Positions 63,354 to 64,000 of a DNA stretch of 64,000 nt are shown here, piece by piece; within the stretch, counting starts at the first letter, position 1, and each line of letters begins with the position of its first letter. The notes under the pieces were generated by a model. That model saw only the letters and a list, made by a program, of their open reading frames with translations, had not been told where the DNA came from and did not search any database. The DNA is from Flavobacteriales bacterium (GTDB lineage: Bacteria > Bacteroidota > Bacteroidia > Flavobacteriales_F > PHOS-HE28). Location of the stretch: NCBI GenBank assembly GCA_016788295.1, contig JAEUSY010000001.1:1-64000 (forward strand), given 5' to 3'. Made by a program: the position numbers and the translations under genes.

Positions 63354-63548
63354 ATGAAAGGCGTCAGCATCATCGAGGACAAGACGAAGAAGCGTCGCTA
63401 CGTGCAGATCGACCTGAAGGCCGTGAAGGACGACAGGGAGTGGATCCAAGATGTCTTTGACCTGATGATCGCCGAAAGCCGCAAGGACGAAAAACGTGTG
63501 CCTTGGTCGACCATCAAGTCAAGGCTTAAAAAGGAAGGGCGTCTGTGA
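63354..63548 (+). CDS. Antitoxin-like small protein
   Basis: A 64-residue protein with many charged residues (KGVSIIEDKTKKRRYVQIDLKAVKDDREWIQDVFDLMIAESRKDEKRV). It sits directly before a RelE/ParE toxin and overlaps it by four bases (GTGA), the usual antitoxin-first order. The N-terminal beta-strands and the helix fit a DNA-binding or toxin-neutralising antitoxin, but the family is not recognised by motif. The ATG at 63354 is favoured by the promoter element five bases upstream. The call rests mainly on context. Confidence 0.7.
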   Translation: MKGVSIIEDKTKKRRYVQIDLKAVKDDREWIQDVFDLMIAESRKDEKRVPWSTIKSRLKKEGRL

Positions 63549-63808
63549 AGTACACGCTCGTCTTCGCCCGCTCGGCAGAGAAGGAACTCGACCAGCTCAC
63601 GGGCGGCAACCTGAAGAAGGTCGTACGCAAGCTGAACGAACTGGAGAACGACCCGCGACCGCCTGGCTGCTTGAAGCTCAAAGGCGCCGATGAGAACATC
63701 TGGCGCGTGCGGGCTGGCGACTACCGGATCCTCTACGCCATTGAGGACGTGCTGCGCATTGTGGACATCCGGAGGATCGGCCATCGAAGCGATGTGTATG
63801 ACCAATGA
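63545..63808 (+). CDS. RelE/ParE-family toxin
   Basis: An 87-residue mRNA-interferase or gyrase-targeting toxin of the RelE/ParE superfamily. MKYTLVFARSAEKELDQL, the basic region NLKKVVRKLNELENDPRPPG, and WRVRAGDYRILYAIEDVLRIVDIRRIGHRSDVY are the family layout, with the conserved RAGDYRILY core. The GTG start overlaps the antitoxin stop, so the two are translationally coupled. It is followed by another overlapping start (ATGA) of an unrelated-looking secreted protein. Confidence 0.92.
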   Translation: MKYTLVFARSAEKELDQLTGGNLKKVVRKLNELENDPRPPGCLKLKGADENIWRVRAGDYRILYAIEDVLRIVDIRRIGHRSDVYDQ

Positions 63809-64000
63809 GCATGGCCAGCATTCCTCTGCGTTCGCTGCAGCTCAGTAGTTCGCTTGTATTAGCGCTCCTCTCCCAGGCGCAGTCTCCCTTCTCCTTCCGG
63901 ATGGTCTTCACCCACCCGGCCACCGACAGCGCCTACGCAGCCGAGCACCGCATCCGCCCAGTGATCAAGACCCGCGACAGCGAGGACCCCGACTGGGGCC
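63805..64000 (+). CDS. Secreted protein, 3' end outside the window
   Basis: A frame open to the window end, giving about 65 residues. It starts with ATG at 63805, overlapping the toxin stop; a second ATG at 63811 is possible. The N-terminus has a signal-peptide-like hydrophobic stretch (LQLSSSLVLALLSQAQS) and then a mature region with FRMVFTHPATDSAYAAEHRI. Not recognised; too short to assign. The overlap means it may be co-expressed with the toxin-antitoxin pair. Confidence 0.6.
   Translation, partial: MSMASIPLRSLQLSSSLVLALLSQAQSPFSFRMVFTHPATDSAYAAEHRIRPVIKTRDSEDPDWG

Overview
The window looks like a chromosome segment from a high-GC member of the Bacteroidota, most likely a Flavobacteriales-type lineage. 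The evidence is: proteins with gliding-motility/type IX secretion (T9SS) C-terminal domains, GEVED and PKD domains, DUF2480 next to a SUF operon, and promoter elements of the Bacteroidota type (TAnnTTTG). No rRNA, CRISPR, integrase or transposase is visible. One tRNA (Ala, GGC) is present.

Layout. 1-6.1 kb: a SUF iron-sulfur operon (sufB partial, sufC, sufD, sufS, sufE, a DUF59 protein, DUF2480). It is interrupted by a four-helix-bundle gene inside an inverted repeat and carries several other short repeats, two of them inside the sufD and sufE reading frames. 6.2-12 kb: a secreted HExxH metallopeptidase overlapping a polytopic membrane protein, then a long PurF-type amidophosphoribosyltransferase. 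12.1-24.1 kb: four large or small secreted proteins around ACMSD and 3-hydroxyanthranilate dioxygenase. 24.2-29.6 kb: an unusual SDR, a histidine kinase/response regulator/TonB gene set, a candidate small RNA and an aldehyde dehydrogenase. 29.9-33.7 kb: a SiaB-like kinase divergent from an HD-domain/polyphosphate-kinase fusion. 33.9-40.7 kb: tRNA-Ala, fructosamine kinase, a repeat-rich surface protein, aldo/keto reductase, a RidA-type deaminase and an SLC13 transporter. 40.7-47.5 kb: a TetR-TolC-HlyD-RND efflux operon. 47.7-64 kb: asnS, a DsbA-like protein, an ArsC/Spx-like protein, a DUF4143 ATPase, an AlkD-like protein, an esterase, a LytS/LytTR two-component pair, rpoN, a PhoD-like phosphatase, a GH29 fucosidase and a RelE/ParE toxin-antitoxin pair.

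How the genes fit together. 3-hydroxyanthranilate dioxygenase, ACMSD, the aldehyde dehydrogenase and the RidA protein are the successive enzymes of the lower kynurenine pathway (3-hydroxyanthranilate to 4-oxalocrotonate). They are spread over 23 kb rather than held in one operon. The HD-PPK1 fusion and the SiaB-like kinase share a very short divergent promoter region. Many genes have a Bacteroidota -7 promoter element only 3-9 bases before the start codon, which suggests leaderless or near-leaderless mRNAs. This pattern also decides several start codons, including GTG starts at 27905 and 49194.

Limits: all calls come from reading motifs and context. No database search was run.
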